A stretch of 7,781 nt of DNA, taken from Bacteroidota bacterium. Its GTDB lineage: Bacteria > Bacteroidota > Bacteroidia > Cytophagales > Cyclobacteriaceae. The DNA lies in contig JAEZGH010000099.1 of NCBI GenBank assembly GCA_023417065.1, positions 1 to 7,781 of the forward strand, written 5' to 3'. Shown one piece after another: positions 1 through 7,600 of this stretch; within the stretch, counting starts at the first letter, position 1, and every line of letters begins with the position of its first letter. The notes under the pieces were generated by a model that did not search any database, had not been told where the DNA came from, and saw nothing but the letters and a program-made list of their open reading frames with translations. Both the position numbers and the translations under genes were made by a program.

Positions 1-1
1 A

Positions 2-304
2 CCACCGACAGGTTTGAGTGGTATTGTTCGCAGGTTTGCTTATCGATTCAGTGAAGCGGATGCACGTCATTGGCTATCATTAGTCCTGGCCGACCGCGTT
101 AACGTTGTAGAAGGAATAGTCGACGACATTAAGCGTGGTTACATTCCGAACATCTTCGCTGAACGCGGCTGGGGAGCAGAATGGAAGTACAATCGCAAAG
201 GCTTGGTAAAACGCATGGCCATTGGCGCTGCGATTGCTTCGGTAGCCATTGGACTGGTGGTTTATAATCAGCGCAGCAGGCGCGAGGTTGGCGCGCGGGG
301 GTAA
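2..304 (+). CDS. Unrecognised protein, C-terminal fragment with a terminal membrane segment
   Basis: The reading frame is open from base 2 to a TAA stop at 302-304, giving 100 visible codons, so the gene most likely begins left of the window. A TTG at position 14 could serve as a start but has no convincing ribosome binding site. The visible protein starts with a basic and aromatic stretch (IVRRFAYRFSEADARHW), continues with a probable helical region (LADRVNVVEGIVDDIKRG), and ends in a hydrophobic Ala/Gly/Val segment at about visible residues 72-88 followed by a positively charged tail (RSRREVGARG). This predicts a C-terminal membrane anchor with a cytoplasmic tail by the positive-inside rule. 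I do not recognise the family and assign no function. A strong terminator 36 bases after the stop supports a real gene end here. The overlapping minus-strand frame at 129-395 runs through that terminator and is judged to be a shadow. Confidence 0.7.
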   Translation, partial: PPTGLSGIVRRFAYRFSEADARHWLSLVLADRVNVVEGIVDDIKRGYIPNIFAERGWGAEWKYNRKGLVKRMAIGAAIASVAIGLVVYNQRSRREVGARG

Positions 305-340
305 TACTTTTACGAGTAAGTTCTAAAGCAACGATCATAA

Positions 341-370
341 CGCATCTCAAGCTACCTTGAGATGCGTTTT
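341..370 (+). terminator. Rho-independent terminator of the left-edge gene
   Basis: A perfect 11-bp stem, CGCATCTCAAG (341-351) with CTTGAGATGCG (356-366), closes a 4-base loop CTAC and is followed by TTTT (367-370). It lies 36 bases after the stop of the left-edge gene. The bases before the stem are not A-rich enough to make a good terminator for the opposite strand, so I read it as + strand only. Its core CATCTCAA/TTGAGATG recurs in the terminator at 2011-2049. Confidence 0.9.
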
Positions 371-417
371 CATTAAGGCAGGTTCCTGCTGACACAATTC
401 ACACGACTCCCTGCTTA

Positions 418-453
418 CTTGGGGCGATGCTCCAAACGAAGTTTAGCCCCAAG
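418..453 (+). other. Compound inverted repeat (possible RNA hairpin) upstream of the beta-barrel gene
   Basis: CTTGGGGC (418-425) is perfectly complementary to GCCCCAAG (446-453). Inside it, AAAC (434-437) pairs with GTTT (441-444) around a GAA loop. The result is an 8-bp GC-rich outer stem, an asymmetric internal bulge (426-433 against 445) and a 4-bp tip. No T-run follows on either strand, so it is not a simple terminator. It lies about 95 bases before the start of the next gene. It could be a leader RNA structure, a protein-binding palindrome or the remnant of a small repeat; no known RNA family is recognised. Confidence 0.5.
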
Positions 454-497
454 ACTTCCGACTGAAAGTGCAAATAGACATCATTACTTACGTCCCT

Positions 498-508
498 GTT
501 AGTCGCCT
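498..508 (+). repeat. Left copy of an 11-bp inverted repeat flanking the beta-barrel gene
   Basis: GTTAGTCGCCT here is the exact reverse complement of AGGCGACTAAC at 1880-1890. TTAC also occurs at the same distance outside both copies (488-491 here; as GTAA at 1897-1900 on the other side), giving 15 matches over 21 aligned positions. The pair encloses the whole 549-1784 gene. No target-site duplication is visible outside either copy. Confidence 0.45.
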
Positions 509-528
509 GGTAAAATAGGGTATATTGG
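499..528 (+). promoter_or_regulatory. Weak candidate Bacteroidota-type promoter
   Basis: The Bacteroidota housekeeping sigma factor favours TTTG near -33 and TAnnTTTG near -7. Here TTAG (499-502) and TATATTGG (521-528) each match with one mismatch and are separated by 18 bases. Transcription would then begin some 10-15 bases before the ATG at 549. The match is loose, and the -33 half overlaps the flanking inverted repeat at 498-508, so this is only a candidate. Confidence 0.25.
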
Positions 529-548
529 GTCGCTATTTTAGTACGTTT

Positions 549-1784
549 ATGAACAAATTGTGTATTGTTAGCCTTTTAGTATTTGTCTCCGGCAGCGCTT
601 TCTCCCAAATCCGATTTGAAAAGGGATATTTTATTACCAGCGAAGGCGAGCGAGTCGAATGTTACATCAAAAATAAAGGTTGGAGCGAAAATCCAACTGA
701 GATTGAATACAGGCTGAATGAAAACACCGGATCAAAAATCATCAAACCTGAGGAGGTTAAAGAATTTGGCATAGATAACACAATAAAGTACGTATGCAGC
801 ACTGTTAAAATCGATCGATCCCCGGGGCAAGTAGATAAGCTAACAACATTCGCAAACCCGATTTTTGAGGAAGAGCAACTTTTTTTAAAAGTGCTGGTCG
901 AAGGCAAAGCGAATCTCTACTCCTATGAAAACGGAAAGATCAAACGCTTCTTTTTCAATATCGATGAATCCCAAATAGAACAGCTGATTTTTAAGCTCTA
1001 TAAGCAAAGTCACAACACAGTAAGTGAGAACAACAGGTTCAGACAGCAGCTTTGGAATAGCTTAATATGTCCTTCCGTTGAGAGAAAGTCTCTGGAAAAC
1101 ATCAACTACACAAAGAACGCTTTGACCAAAGTTTTCGCGGTATACAACTCGTGTAGCGGTTCTGAACTTACTCAATCCGATAGGAAGGTTGAACGCCAAC
1201 TATTCGCTGTCAGTGTGAGGCCTCGGTGGAACTCCTCCTCCATGTGGGCGAAGAATCATATGGATAGAAGCTTCGACTTCAATTGGGGAGGTAAAAACGG
1301 ATTTGGGCTGGGGATTGAAGGCGAACTTTTTCTTGGGCTTAAGAAGAATAAGTGGTCTCTCATAGTTGAACCGACTTACCGGGATTTTAGCGGAAACACA
1401 ACTTCTATAGACCATGGCAATCCGGGAAGTATCGCTGTTGCACAGTTGGATTACAAATCAATTGAACTACCCCTTGGTGTCAGACACTACTTTTTTTTGA
1501 GTCCGCAAAGCAAGATTTTTATAAATGCCTCATATATTCTGGACTTCGCCATTTCCGTTTCGCAGCTGGCAATCACCCGGCCTAGTGGATATCCCCTAGG
1601 TCGTCTGGAAATTGATGGTGGAAATAATTTTGCCATCGGAGCCGGATTCAAATACAGATCCGTCGGCGTAGAATTCCGGTATCACACGACACGAGATCCG
1701 TTAAAGCGATTTTTGGTCTGGGAAGCCGAGTATGAAAACGTATCTATTATACTCGGGTATTCGATAATTAATAAAAAATCCTGA
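549..1784 (+). CDS. Secreted outer-membrane beta-barrel protein with an uncharacterised N-terminal domain
   Basis: The product is 411 residues. I chose the ATG at 549 because it gives a clean signal peptide: MNK, a hydrophobic core, then a probable cut near GSAFS|Q at residues 19-20. A TTG 24 bases upstream would only add eight residues before it. Residues about 21-205 form a soluble, presumably periplasmic domain beginning with a beta-rich GYFITSEGERVECYIKN-type segment, followed by charged, mostly helical sequence including NNRFRQQLWN (161-170). Residues about 218-411 alternate hydrophobic and polar residues in repeated strands rich in Gly, Tyr and Phe (for example FGLGIEGELFLG and IELPLGVRHYFF) and end in IILGYSIIN. 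This matches the PorT-like / OMP_b-brl family of small Bacteroidota barrels. From memory, similar proteins in this phylum are sometimes wrongly labelled tRNA modification GTPase; no GTPase motif (GxxxxGKS, DxxG, NKxD) is present. Two of three hand-counted 60-base samples were 37-38% GC and the third was 47%, apparently lower than the operon opposite. It stands alone and converges on the SusCD operon. Substrate and role are unknown. Confidence 0.88.
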   Translation: MNKLCIVSLLVFVSGSAFSQIRFEKGYFITSEGERVECYIKNKGWSENPTEIEYRLNENTGSKIIKPEEVKEFGIDNTIKYVCSTVKIDRSPGQVDKLTTFANPIFEEEQLFLKVLVEGKANLYSYENGKIKRFFFNIDESQIEQLIFKLYKQSHNTVSENNRFRQQLWNSLICPSVERKSLENINYTKNALTKVFAVYNSCSGSELTQSDRKVERQLFAVSVRPRWNSSSMWAKNHMDRSFDFNWGGKNGFGLGIEGELFLGLKKNKWSLIVEPTYRDFSGNTTSIDHGNPGSIAVAQLDYKSIELPLGVRHYFFLSPQSKIFINASYILDFAISVSQLAITRPSGYPLGRLEIDGGNNFAIGAGFKYRSVGVEFRYHTTRDPLKRFLVWEAEYENVSIILGYSIINKKS

Positions 1785-2010
1785 TAGAGTCTCAGTGCGA
1801 CAACTTCCAATTCGGTAGCTGGCTTTTCATTCGACGTTGAATCGGTCAAATCGCTTTAGGCGAAATGATGGTTCCGATTAGGCGACTAACCAATGGGTAA
1901 ACACAATTGCGCTGGCGTTATGTCCTAATACGTTCGTCTGTGGCACTTCCGGGGACAGACAAAGAATTCCCTTCCGCGTTAGCATTCAACGCGCCACCTG
2001 AGAACCAAAC
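1785..2010. other. Gene-free convergent intergenic region with small inverted repeats
   Basis: No coding frame with a plausible start, composition or homology is seen on either strand between the beta-barrel gene stop and the bidirectional terminator. The stretch holds a near-palindrome TTCGACGTTGAA at about 1832-1843 (10 of 12 positions symmetric), the right copy of the flanking repeat (1880-1890), a 6-bp stem GTCTGT (1936-1941) with ACAGAC (1955-1960), and a 6-bp stem CGCGTT (1975-1980) with AACGCG (1988-1993). The beta-barrel transcript has no terminator directly after its stop and would run through this region to 2049. Whether these small stems form in that 3' untranslated RNA is unknown. 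Confidence 0.5.
1880..1890 (-). repeat. Right copy of the 11-bp inverted repeat flanking the beta-barrel gene
   Basis: AGGCGACTAAC is the exact reverse complement of 498-508. It lies 96 bases beyond the stop codon of the enclosed gene. The match may be chance, a shared regulatory element, or the eroded ends of a small mobile cassette; the sequence alone does not decide. Confidence 0.45.
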
Positions 2011-2049
2011 AAAAACCCATCTCAAAATCTCTTTGAGATGGGTTTTTTT
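2011..2049. terminator. Bidirectional rho-independent terminator between convergent transcription units
   Basis: CCCATCTCAAA (2016-2026) pairs perfectly with TTTGAGATGGG (2032-2042) around a 5-base loop. The stem is flanked by AAAAA (2011-2015) on the left and seven T (2043-2049) on the right. It therefore works as a stem plus U-run in both directions: for the + strand beta-barrel gene and for the minus-strand SusCD operon, whose last stop codon is at 2076-2078. The core CATCTCAA/TTGAGATG is the same as in the terminator at 341-370. Confidence 0.92.
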
Positions 2050-2075
2050 ATAGTCATCTAAGACTTGAGAAACCT

Positions 2076-2897
2076 TTACTCTTCAGGAACAAACACCCAC
2101 GTCCAGCCGGTACCGGCATCGTTGGTTCCCGTGTGAAGGACAAGTCTGTCGGCGGTCAGTTCAACGATGGTGTATTCACCTGCATTGTTACCACTACCAT
2201 TCGACGTTGCTCCTAACAAATTGATACCTCCACCGAGATAAAGTTTCGTAAAGGTGGGATTGAATTTGAAATTCCCGGTCTGCCCAGCTCCTGTACCATC
2301 ATCAATGGTAAGATTGGCGGCACCCGCTAAGTCGAACACCATCTTGCCATTCACATCGGGCGGAGGGCAACAGGTTCCGCCAGCATTCCACCATGCGCCC
2401 CAGGGATTACCTGGATCAGACATGAAATACCACATGCCCTCATCGCCTCCGACTCCGTCGAACACCCATGTTTTTCCGCCCAGATTTTCGCCAGTCAATA
2501 AATAATACGACTGAGGAATCTCATTGTCGACCACCTCCACGTTCACCTTCACGGATTTAGCCACGTATTCTCTGGCGGAAGGATCTCCGCCGGAAATTAG
2601 CGGGGTTGCTACGTAATACGTAAATTCAACATCACCCATAAATGGACTAACGAAAGAGACCTCGTCGGTGAACGCCTTGTCAAGTTTGTAATCCCAGTAT
2701 CCATATACGCCGGGCGTTGTCATCTTCAGGGTCAGACCATTGCCGGTACCGTTTGACGACTGGACGGCTTCCACCCTGATATCGTCAGGGTTGTACGTAT
2801 TTTCCAGCGTTTCCCTGTCCTCGATCGGGTCGCAGGCACTCATAAATGCCATCGCACCTGCCAGGGCCAGAACTGTTATATTTTTAGTTGCCTTCAT
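2076..2897 (-). CDS. SusE-position surface lipoprotein, probable glycan-binding protein with Trp-rich C-terminal domain
   Basis: The product is 273 residues from the ATG at 2897, chosen because it gives a compact lipoprotein signal (MKATKN, Ala-rich core, lipobox MSAC with Cys22). An ATG at 2930 would add 11 polar residues before it. The mature N-terminus, CDPIEDRE, is acid-rich, which in Bacteroidota commonly marks export to the cell surface. Residues about 35-125 look like an all-beta Ig/PKD-like module as in SusE-type proteins. Residues about 130-273 form a second beta domain rich in aromatics: WVFDGVGG (144-151), MWYF (155-158), GAWW (167-170), a vicinal Cys pair with prolines (TCCPPP, 175-180) and WTWVF (265-269). 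Exposed Trp residues are typical of carbohydrate-binding surfaces. The gene is last in the operon, 36 bases after the SusD stop, the usual place of a surface glycan-binding protein. Lipoprotein status and locus role are well supported; the ligand is unknown and glycan binding is inferred. Confidence 0.87.
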   Translation of the reverse strand: MKATKNITVLALAGAMAFMSACDPIEDRETLENTYNPDDIRVEAVQSSNGTGNGLTLKMTTPGVYGYWDYKLDKAFTDEVSFVSPFMGDVEFTYYVATPLISGGDPSAREYVAKSVKVNVEVVDNEIPQSYYLLTGENLGGKTWVFDGVGGDEGMWYFMSDPGNPWGAWWNAGGTCCPPPDVNGKMVFDLAGAANLTIDDGTGAGQTGNFKFNPTFTKLYLGGGINLLGATSNGSGNNAGEYTIVELTADRLVLHTGTNDAGTGWTWVFVPEE

Positions 2898-2933
2898 AAA
2901 ATCTGTTTTACTTTTGAAAGTTAATTTCATTGA

Positions 2934-4670
2934 TTACCATCCGGGATTTTGTTCATATACCCCGTTGGACAGCCTGATTTCCGTTTCAGGAATCGATACC
3001 AGTCCTTTTGTCTCAGGACGGTAGTTCACCTGATAGGTGGCCACACTACCAGAGTTTCCGACCTGGATAGCGTTGTCGAAGTAGTTCTTCGATGGATCGT
3101 TGACATCGCCCCAGCGCACCAGATCGAACCAGCGCAAGCCTTCGAAAGCAAATTCATGCAAACGCTCCTGCTTAAGTGCATCTAATGAATATGCTACAGG
3201 ATCCAGGCCAGCCCTGGTTCTTACTTGATTCATGTATTGCGCATCTTCGGTGAGTTCCGACAACATAAGCAACACGTCTGAAAAGCGCATGTAGTAGAAG
3301 TCCTGAGCATGCCGTAGTTGCATATCGGTGTTAGGCCAATCATAGATGTAGTTGAACAATCCTTTCATGCCTGTTCCATCATCATATTCGAGGTGCATGT
3401 ACTTCTTGTTGAAGAGGCCTGTTTCATGGTCACCCTTGTTACCTGAGTAGCCTGCCATGCCTTCTTCTGCAACACCGGCCTGAAGAACAGATCCCTGTTT
3501 TCTCAGGTCATCATTGTCCCACTGGTTAAAGAAATCGGAATGAATAGTCCCCCAGCCCCAGCCTTCACCAAATGGTGTGAGGCCCGAGTTACCACGGAGG
3601 GCCATAAACAGACTGCTGCGATTGGTTGTTCTTTGACCTAAGGTCCAGCCCCAATCAGCAAATGTATAACGCAGCGCGAACATCACTTCCGTATTGCCTG
3701 TTCCAACAGTGCTGTTAAAACCATCCTGGCCAACCCATTGAAGTCCTTCATCAGCCGCCCATGGGTAGATTACTTCACCTGCGCTTTGGTTGAGGTGACT
3801 ATAGGGCCACAGGTTACGGAAGTCGCTTACCAGGGCGTAGCCGCTGTTGTTCACGCAATCCGTCAACTCACTGATGACTTGTTCTTTGGTAATGGTACCA
3901 CCGTCAGGTGTTGTAAAGGCCGTCGTAGCTTGTCCTTCGATGTTGGTCATATAACCGGTGTAGAACAGATATACGCGGGCCAGATAGGCTTGTGCTATCC
4001 AGTGGTTAGTATGTCCATACTCAGCAAGCGGAATCGCTGCGGGATCAATCTCGGGCATCAGGTCGATGGCGAGCTTCAGATCAGCAGCAATTTGCCCAAA
4101 AGTTTCTGTGAAGCTTGCCCGAGGCACATCGCGAGGAGTTGACGTTGAGGTAATTAACGGCATGCCCCCAAAAAATTTCGCCGCACGGAATAACAGAAAT
4201 CCACGCATGAAATACATTTCACCCAGTAGATTGTTCTTATACGCCTGCGCTGCTTCTTCAGTGCTAAAATCCTTGGATAGATCAGCCTCTGCTATCTTTT
4301 CAATAATCATGTTGGCACGGAACAGACCTTTGTATGTTTCTCCCCAGAGATCCATATACGTATCATCACTCGGGTCGACGAAGCTATCTACGTTTTTGGC
4401 ACCTTGGTCATCGGGACCACCGCCACCCAACATCGTGTCATCCAGCAGAGATGCTGATATATGCTCTTCAGCGAAAACATTTCCGCCACTGATGTACAGA
4501 CTATTGTATACCCCGCCGATCGCAGCATCAAAATCGCTTTTTGTTCTGTAAAACGTGTCCGTGTTGGATCCGAACTTGTTCGTCATGTCAAGGTACGAGT
4601 CGTCGCACCCTGCCATCGCCAACACAATCATGGCGAGTATTATATGTTTTATTCTTTTCATTGTATTCAT
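2934..4670 (-). CDS. SusD/RagB-family surface glycan-capture lipoprotein
   Basis: This is the SusD partner that sits as a lid on the SusC barrel outside the cell and captures oligosaccharide for import. Starting at the ATG at 4670 it has 578 residues, in the usual range for the family. An ATG at 4661 also fits, and a TTG at 4676 is less likely. The signal peptide (KRIKHIILAMIVLAMAG) ends in lipobox AMAGC with Cys22, followed by DD, consistent with surface export. The N-terminal SusD-like region has helical TPR-type segments (for example SDFDAAIGGVYNSLY, NNLLGEMYFMRGFLLFRAAKFFGG, split here only by reading). The C-terminal RagB/SusD region carries the family signature RLHEFAFEGLRWFDLVRWGD at 503-522 and ends in ETEIRLSNGVYEQNPGW, the typical SusD tail. 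It begins 10 bases after the SusC stop, so the two are almost certainly co-transcribed. The bound sugar cannot be read from the sequence. Confidence 0.96.
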   Translation of the reverse strand: MNTMKRIKHIILAMIVLAMAGCDDSYLDMTNKFGSNTDTFYRTKSDFDAAIGGVYNSLYISGGNVFAEEHISASLLDDTMLGGGGPDDQGAKNVDSFVDPSDDTYMDLWGETYKGLFRANMIIEKIAEADLSKDFSTEEAAQAYKNNLLGEMYFMRGFLLFRAAKFFGGMPLITSTSTPRDVPRASFTETFGQIAADLKLAIDLMPEIDPAAIPLAEYGHTNHWIAQAYLARVYLFYTGYMTNIEGQATTAFTTPDGGTITKEQVISELTDCVNNSGYALVSDFRNLWPYSHLNQSAGEVIYPWAADEGLQWVGQDGFNSTVGTGNTEVMFALRYTFADWGWTLGQRTTNRSSLFMALRGNSGLTPFGEGWGWGTIHSDFFNQWDNDDLRKQGSVLQAGVAEEGMAGYSGNKGDHETGLFNKKYMHLEYDDGTGMKGLFNYIYDWPNTDMQLRHAQDFYYMRFSDVLLMLSELTEDAQYMNQVRTRAGLDPVAYSLDALKQERLHEFAFEGLRWFDLVRWGDVNDPSKNYFDNAIQVGNSGSVATYQVNYRPETKGLVSIPETEIRLSNGVYEQNPGW

Positions 4671-4680
4671 GTTCAATCTT

Positions 4681-7600
4681 TTAGAACGTTAGATTAACAC
4701 CCAGCATTACGGTACGAGGCAGTGGATAGAGACCGAGGTCGATTCCGGATGCCCAACCCATGTTGTCAGATCCACCCCAGGTGACTTCAGGGTCCATGCC
4801 TTCGTATTTAGTAAAGGTGTAAAGGTTGTTTACGGTCATGTAAACCTGCGCACCTCTGAACCATCCAAGCCTGTCGGCCAGAGTTCCGAAATCGTAACCA
4901 ACAGTCAGGTTATTGATCCGCAGGTAATCGGCATCGTGCATGTAGATGTCGGAGATAAAACGCTGGTTCCGGTGAGATACCGAGCTCAAACGAGGTAAAC
5001 GGTTTGAGGTGCCTTCGCCGTGCCACCTGCCGAATATTTCGGTCGTGTAGTTTTGATCAAACTGATCGGAGAACGAACGATATGACCTCATTACCTGCTG
5101 ACCGAATTTTCCGGCCATGGTTACGTTGGCATATATTCCCTTCCAGGACGCTGTAAGCTGGATACCCAATTCAAGATCCGCAATCGGATTCCCAAGCATC
5201 ACTTTATCCTCATCGTTGATAACTCCATCGTTATTCTGATCCACATAGCGCACGTCACCGGGACGGATCGCATTCAATCCTTCGGTTCCGCCATCCGGAA
5301 ATTCCATTGGCAAACCTTCTGGTCCGACGTAAGCGTCCGCCTCTGCCTGATTCTGAATGATCCCTGCGGTTTCAAAGCCATAGAAATGGCCAATGGGTTT
5401 TCCAACTTGAACCCGCGATACGAAAGATGTGCCCTGTGACAGGATATGTGCGTCTCCATTGATTATACCTTCAGCATTGGCCAGACGCACCACTTCGTTT
5501 TTAACAGTGGCTCCCGTTACCGTCACGCCATATTTGAAGTCACCGATTTGATCTTTCCATCCAAGAGCGAGCTCGATACCACTATTCTTAACATCTCCGC
5601 CGTTGATCCATGGAGCATCGGCGCCGGTTGTACCCTGCACCGGTGCCTGTACCAGCCAGTTTTTGGTCAGCTTCTCATACCAGTCGATCGTGAAGGAGAG
5701 CTTTGAATTAAGTAAACCCGCATCCAGACCGATATTTATCTGCTCTGAAGTTTCCCAACCTACATCGGGATTCGGTGCGTTTCTTGGAACATATGTAAGT
5801 GAGGAAGTTAACTTGTCCCCGCCAAAGTAGTAACCCTGGCCCAACGGCTCAACGTTGGTCTGAAAGCGGAATGCTCCCACTTCCTGGTTACCATTTTGGC
5901 CCCAGCTTGCGCGCAGCTTTCCGAAATCAAGGAAACTGAGCCCGGCAGCGAAATTCTCCTCTGTGAAATTCCACCCACCTGAAACGGCAAAGAAATTGCC
6001 ATAGCGCTTATGCGGCAGGAAGAAGCCGGAACCGTCACGTCTGGCTGTTAAATCGAGCATGTACTTCTCCTGGTAGTTGTAGGACAAGCGGCCCATGTAC
6101 GACAATAGCCCTCCACCATTAGCGGACCAATCCCTACCCGTGGCATTTACCTGAGCCTGCGATGCCGGAGGCGACGTATTGTCCAGGAAGGCATAATCCG
6201 GATCATTGTAGAGCGGGTTCATCCTCGTACCACTCAAGTTGAAGTTCAAGATGTCGTTTCTGATCTGCTCATGACCCACGAGCACTGAAACGTTGTGCTC
6301 CCCAAAGTTTCTTTCATAAGAAAGGGTGTTCGTCCAGGTCGTGTTGGAACCCTGATAAGAAGACTGGCCGATGCTTCGGGCTGCACTTTGTCTCTGATAC
6401 TGAGAGCTCAGCGCGTAAGCAGGGGCGAAATTCCGGCCCCAGCCAAACCACGAATTAACACCAAAAGACGATCTTAGCTTCAGATTTTCAATCGGCTCTA
6501 ATTCTCCATATACATTGCCTACGAGGTTATTGCCTTTACCCCAATTAAAATTGTGGCGGTAGAACATAGTAGCCACAGGGTTGGTTTGGCCCAGGCTGAT
6601 CCCTTCTAACGTAGGTGCAAAACCATACTCGTTAGGAGAAAGGTCCCAATAGGCAGGTGTAAGCGGGTTGATAACCAACGCGTCATGCAAGTCGTTCCAG
6701 TAGATATTTCCTGTTCCGGTTCCACGCGTCTGTGAATTGGTAAACGTGAAGTTTTCGCCGAGTTTCAGGATTTTTCTGCCGCCAATCTCGACGAGATTGA
6801 TCTCCGTATTCAGACGCGCGGTAAGTCTCTTAAGACCCGCGTCTATCAGATCTCCACCAATCATACCGGCTTGATCCAGATAAGAGAATCCGGCACCGTA
6901 AATGATGTCTTCGCCCGCGCCCGTAATATTAAAGGAGTGGCTTTGCATCGGCGCATCTTTCTGGGTAATCTCGTCTACCCAGTCTGTACCTTTCCATCCG
7001 TTTTGTAATCTGTCCCAAACATACTCACCATACGTTGTTCCCAGATTGTTCACACCACCCACGTTCGAAGGGTTATTCGCCCAGCTGTTGCTCTTAAGAA
7101 CGGTTTCCCAATCCGTGATGGCAAGGGCATCGTTTGCCAAGCCCTCATCCATAATGAACATATACTCCTGAGCATTAAGCGTTGGAGGCTTCTTATAGAT
7201 ATTCTGAACGCCGTAAAAACCATTATAGCTGATTTGGGCCTTTGTACCCTTCTTGCCTTTACGGGTTGTAATAAGGACGACACCGTTAGCACCACGCGAT
7301 CCGTAAATCGCTGCGGATGCTGCATCTTTCAATACGTCGATCGACTCAATATCCGACGGAGCCAGGTAGTTGATGTCGTTTCCAACAGGCACGCCATCCA
7401 CAATGTAAAGCGGATTTGAGTTTCCAATAGTCCCTATACCGCGAATCCGCACTTTAGTACCCGCACCAGGCTGACCATTATTTCTGGAAACGCTTACTCC
7501 AGGCGTAATACCCTGAAGCGCTTCAATCGCGGTGCTGGTGTTAAGTGACTGAAGTTTCTCACCATCCTGGCGGATGTTGGCCCCGGTAACCAGCGCTTTC

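Noticed and set aside
129..395. 88-codon minus-strand frame overlapping the left-edge gene
   Set aside because: It starts inside the terminator region, runs antisense to the better-supported + strand frame, and its Cys/Arg/Ser-rich translation looks like non-coding sequence.
549..1784. tRNA modification GTPase, a label sometimes seen on related proteins
   Set aside because: No Walker A, DxxG or NKxD motif is present, and the protein has a signal peptide and a beta-barrel pattern.
1887..1920. TAACCAAT … ATTG … GTTA symmetry resembling an integron attC recombination site
   Set aside because: The R-box consensus (RYYYAAC / GTTRRRY) is not met on either side, the element is too short, and the flanking repeats are inverted rather than in the direct orientation expected for successive attC sites.
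2898..2930. ATG at 2930 as the start of the third operon gene
   Set aside because: It adds a polar 11-residue stretch ahead of an otherwise typical lipoprotein signal; the internal ATG at 2897 gives the normal lipobox spacing with Cys22. Translational coupling from 2930 cannot be wholly excluded.
4066..4551. 161-codon open frame on the + strand inside the SusD gene
   Set aside because: It lies antisense to a firmly identified SusD gene and has no recognisable domain; the same applies to the other frames opposite SusC and SusD.
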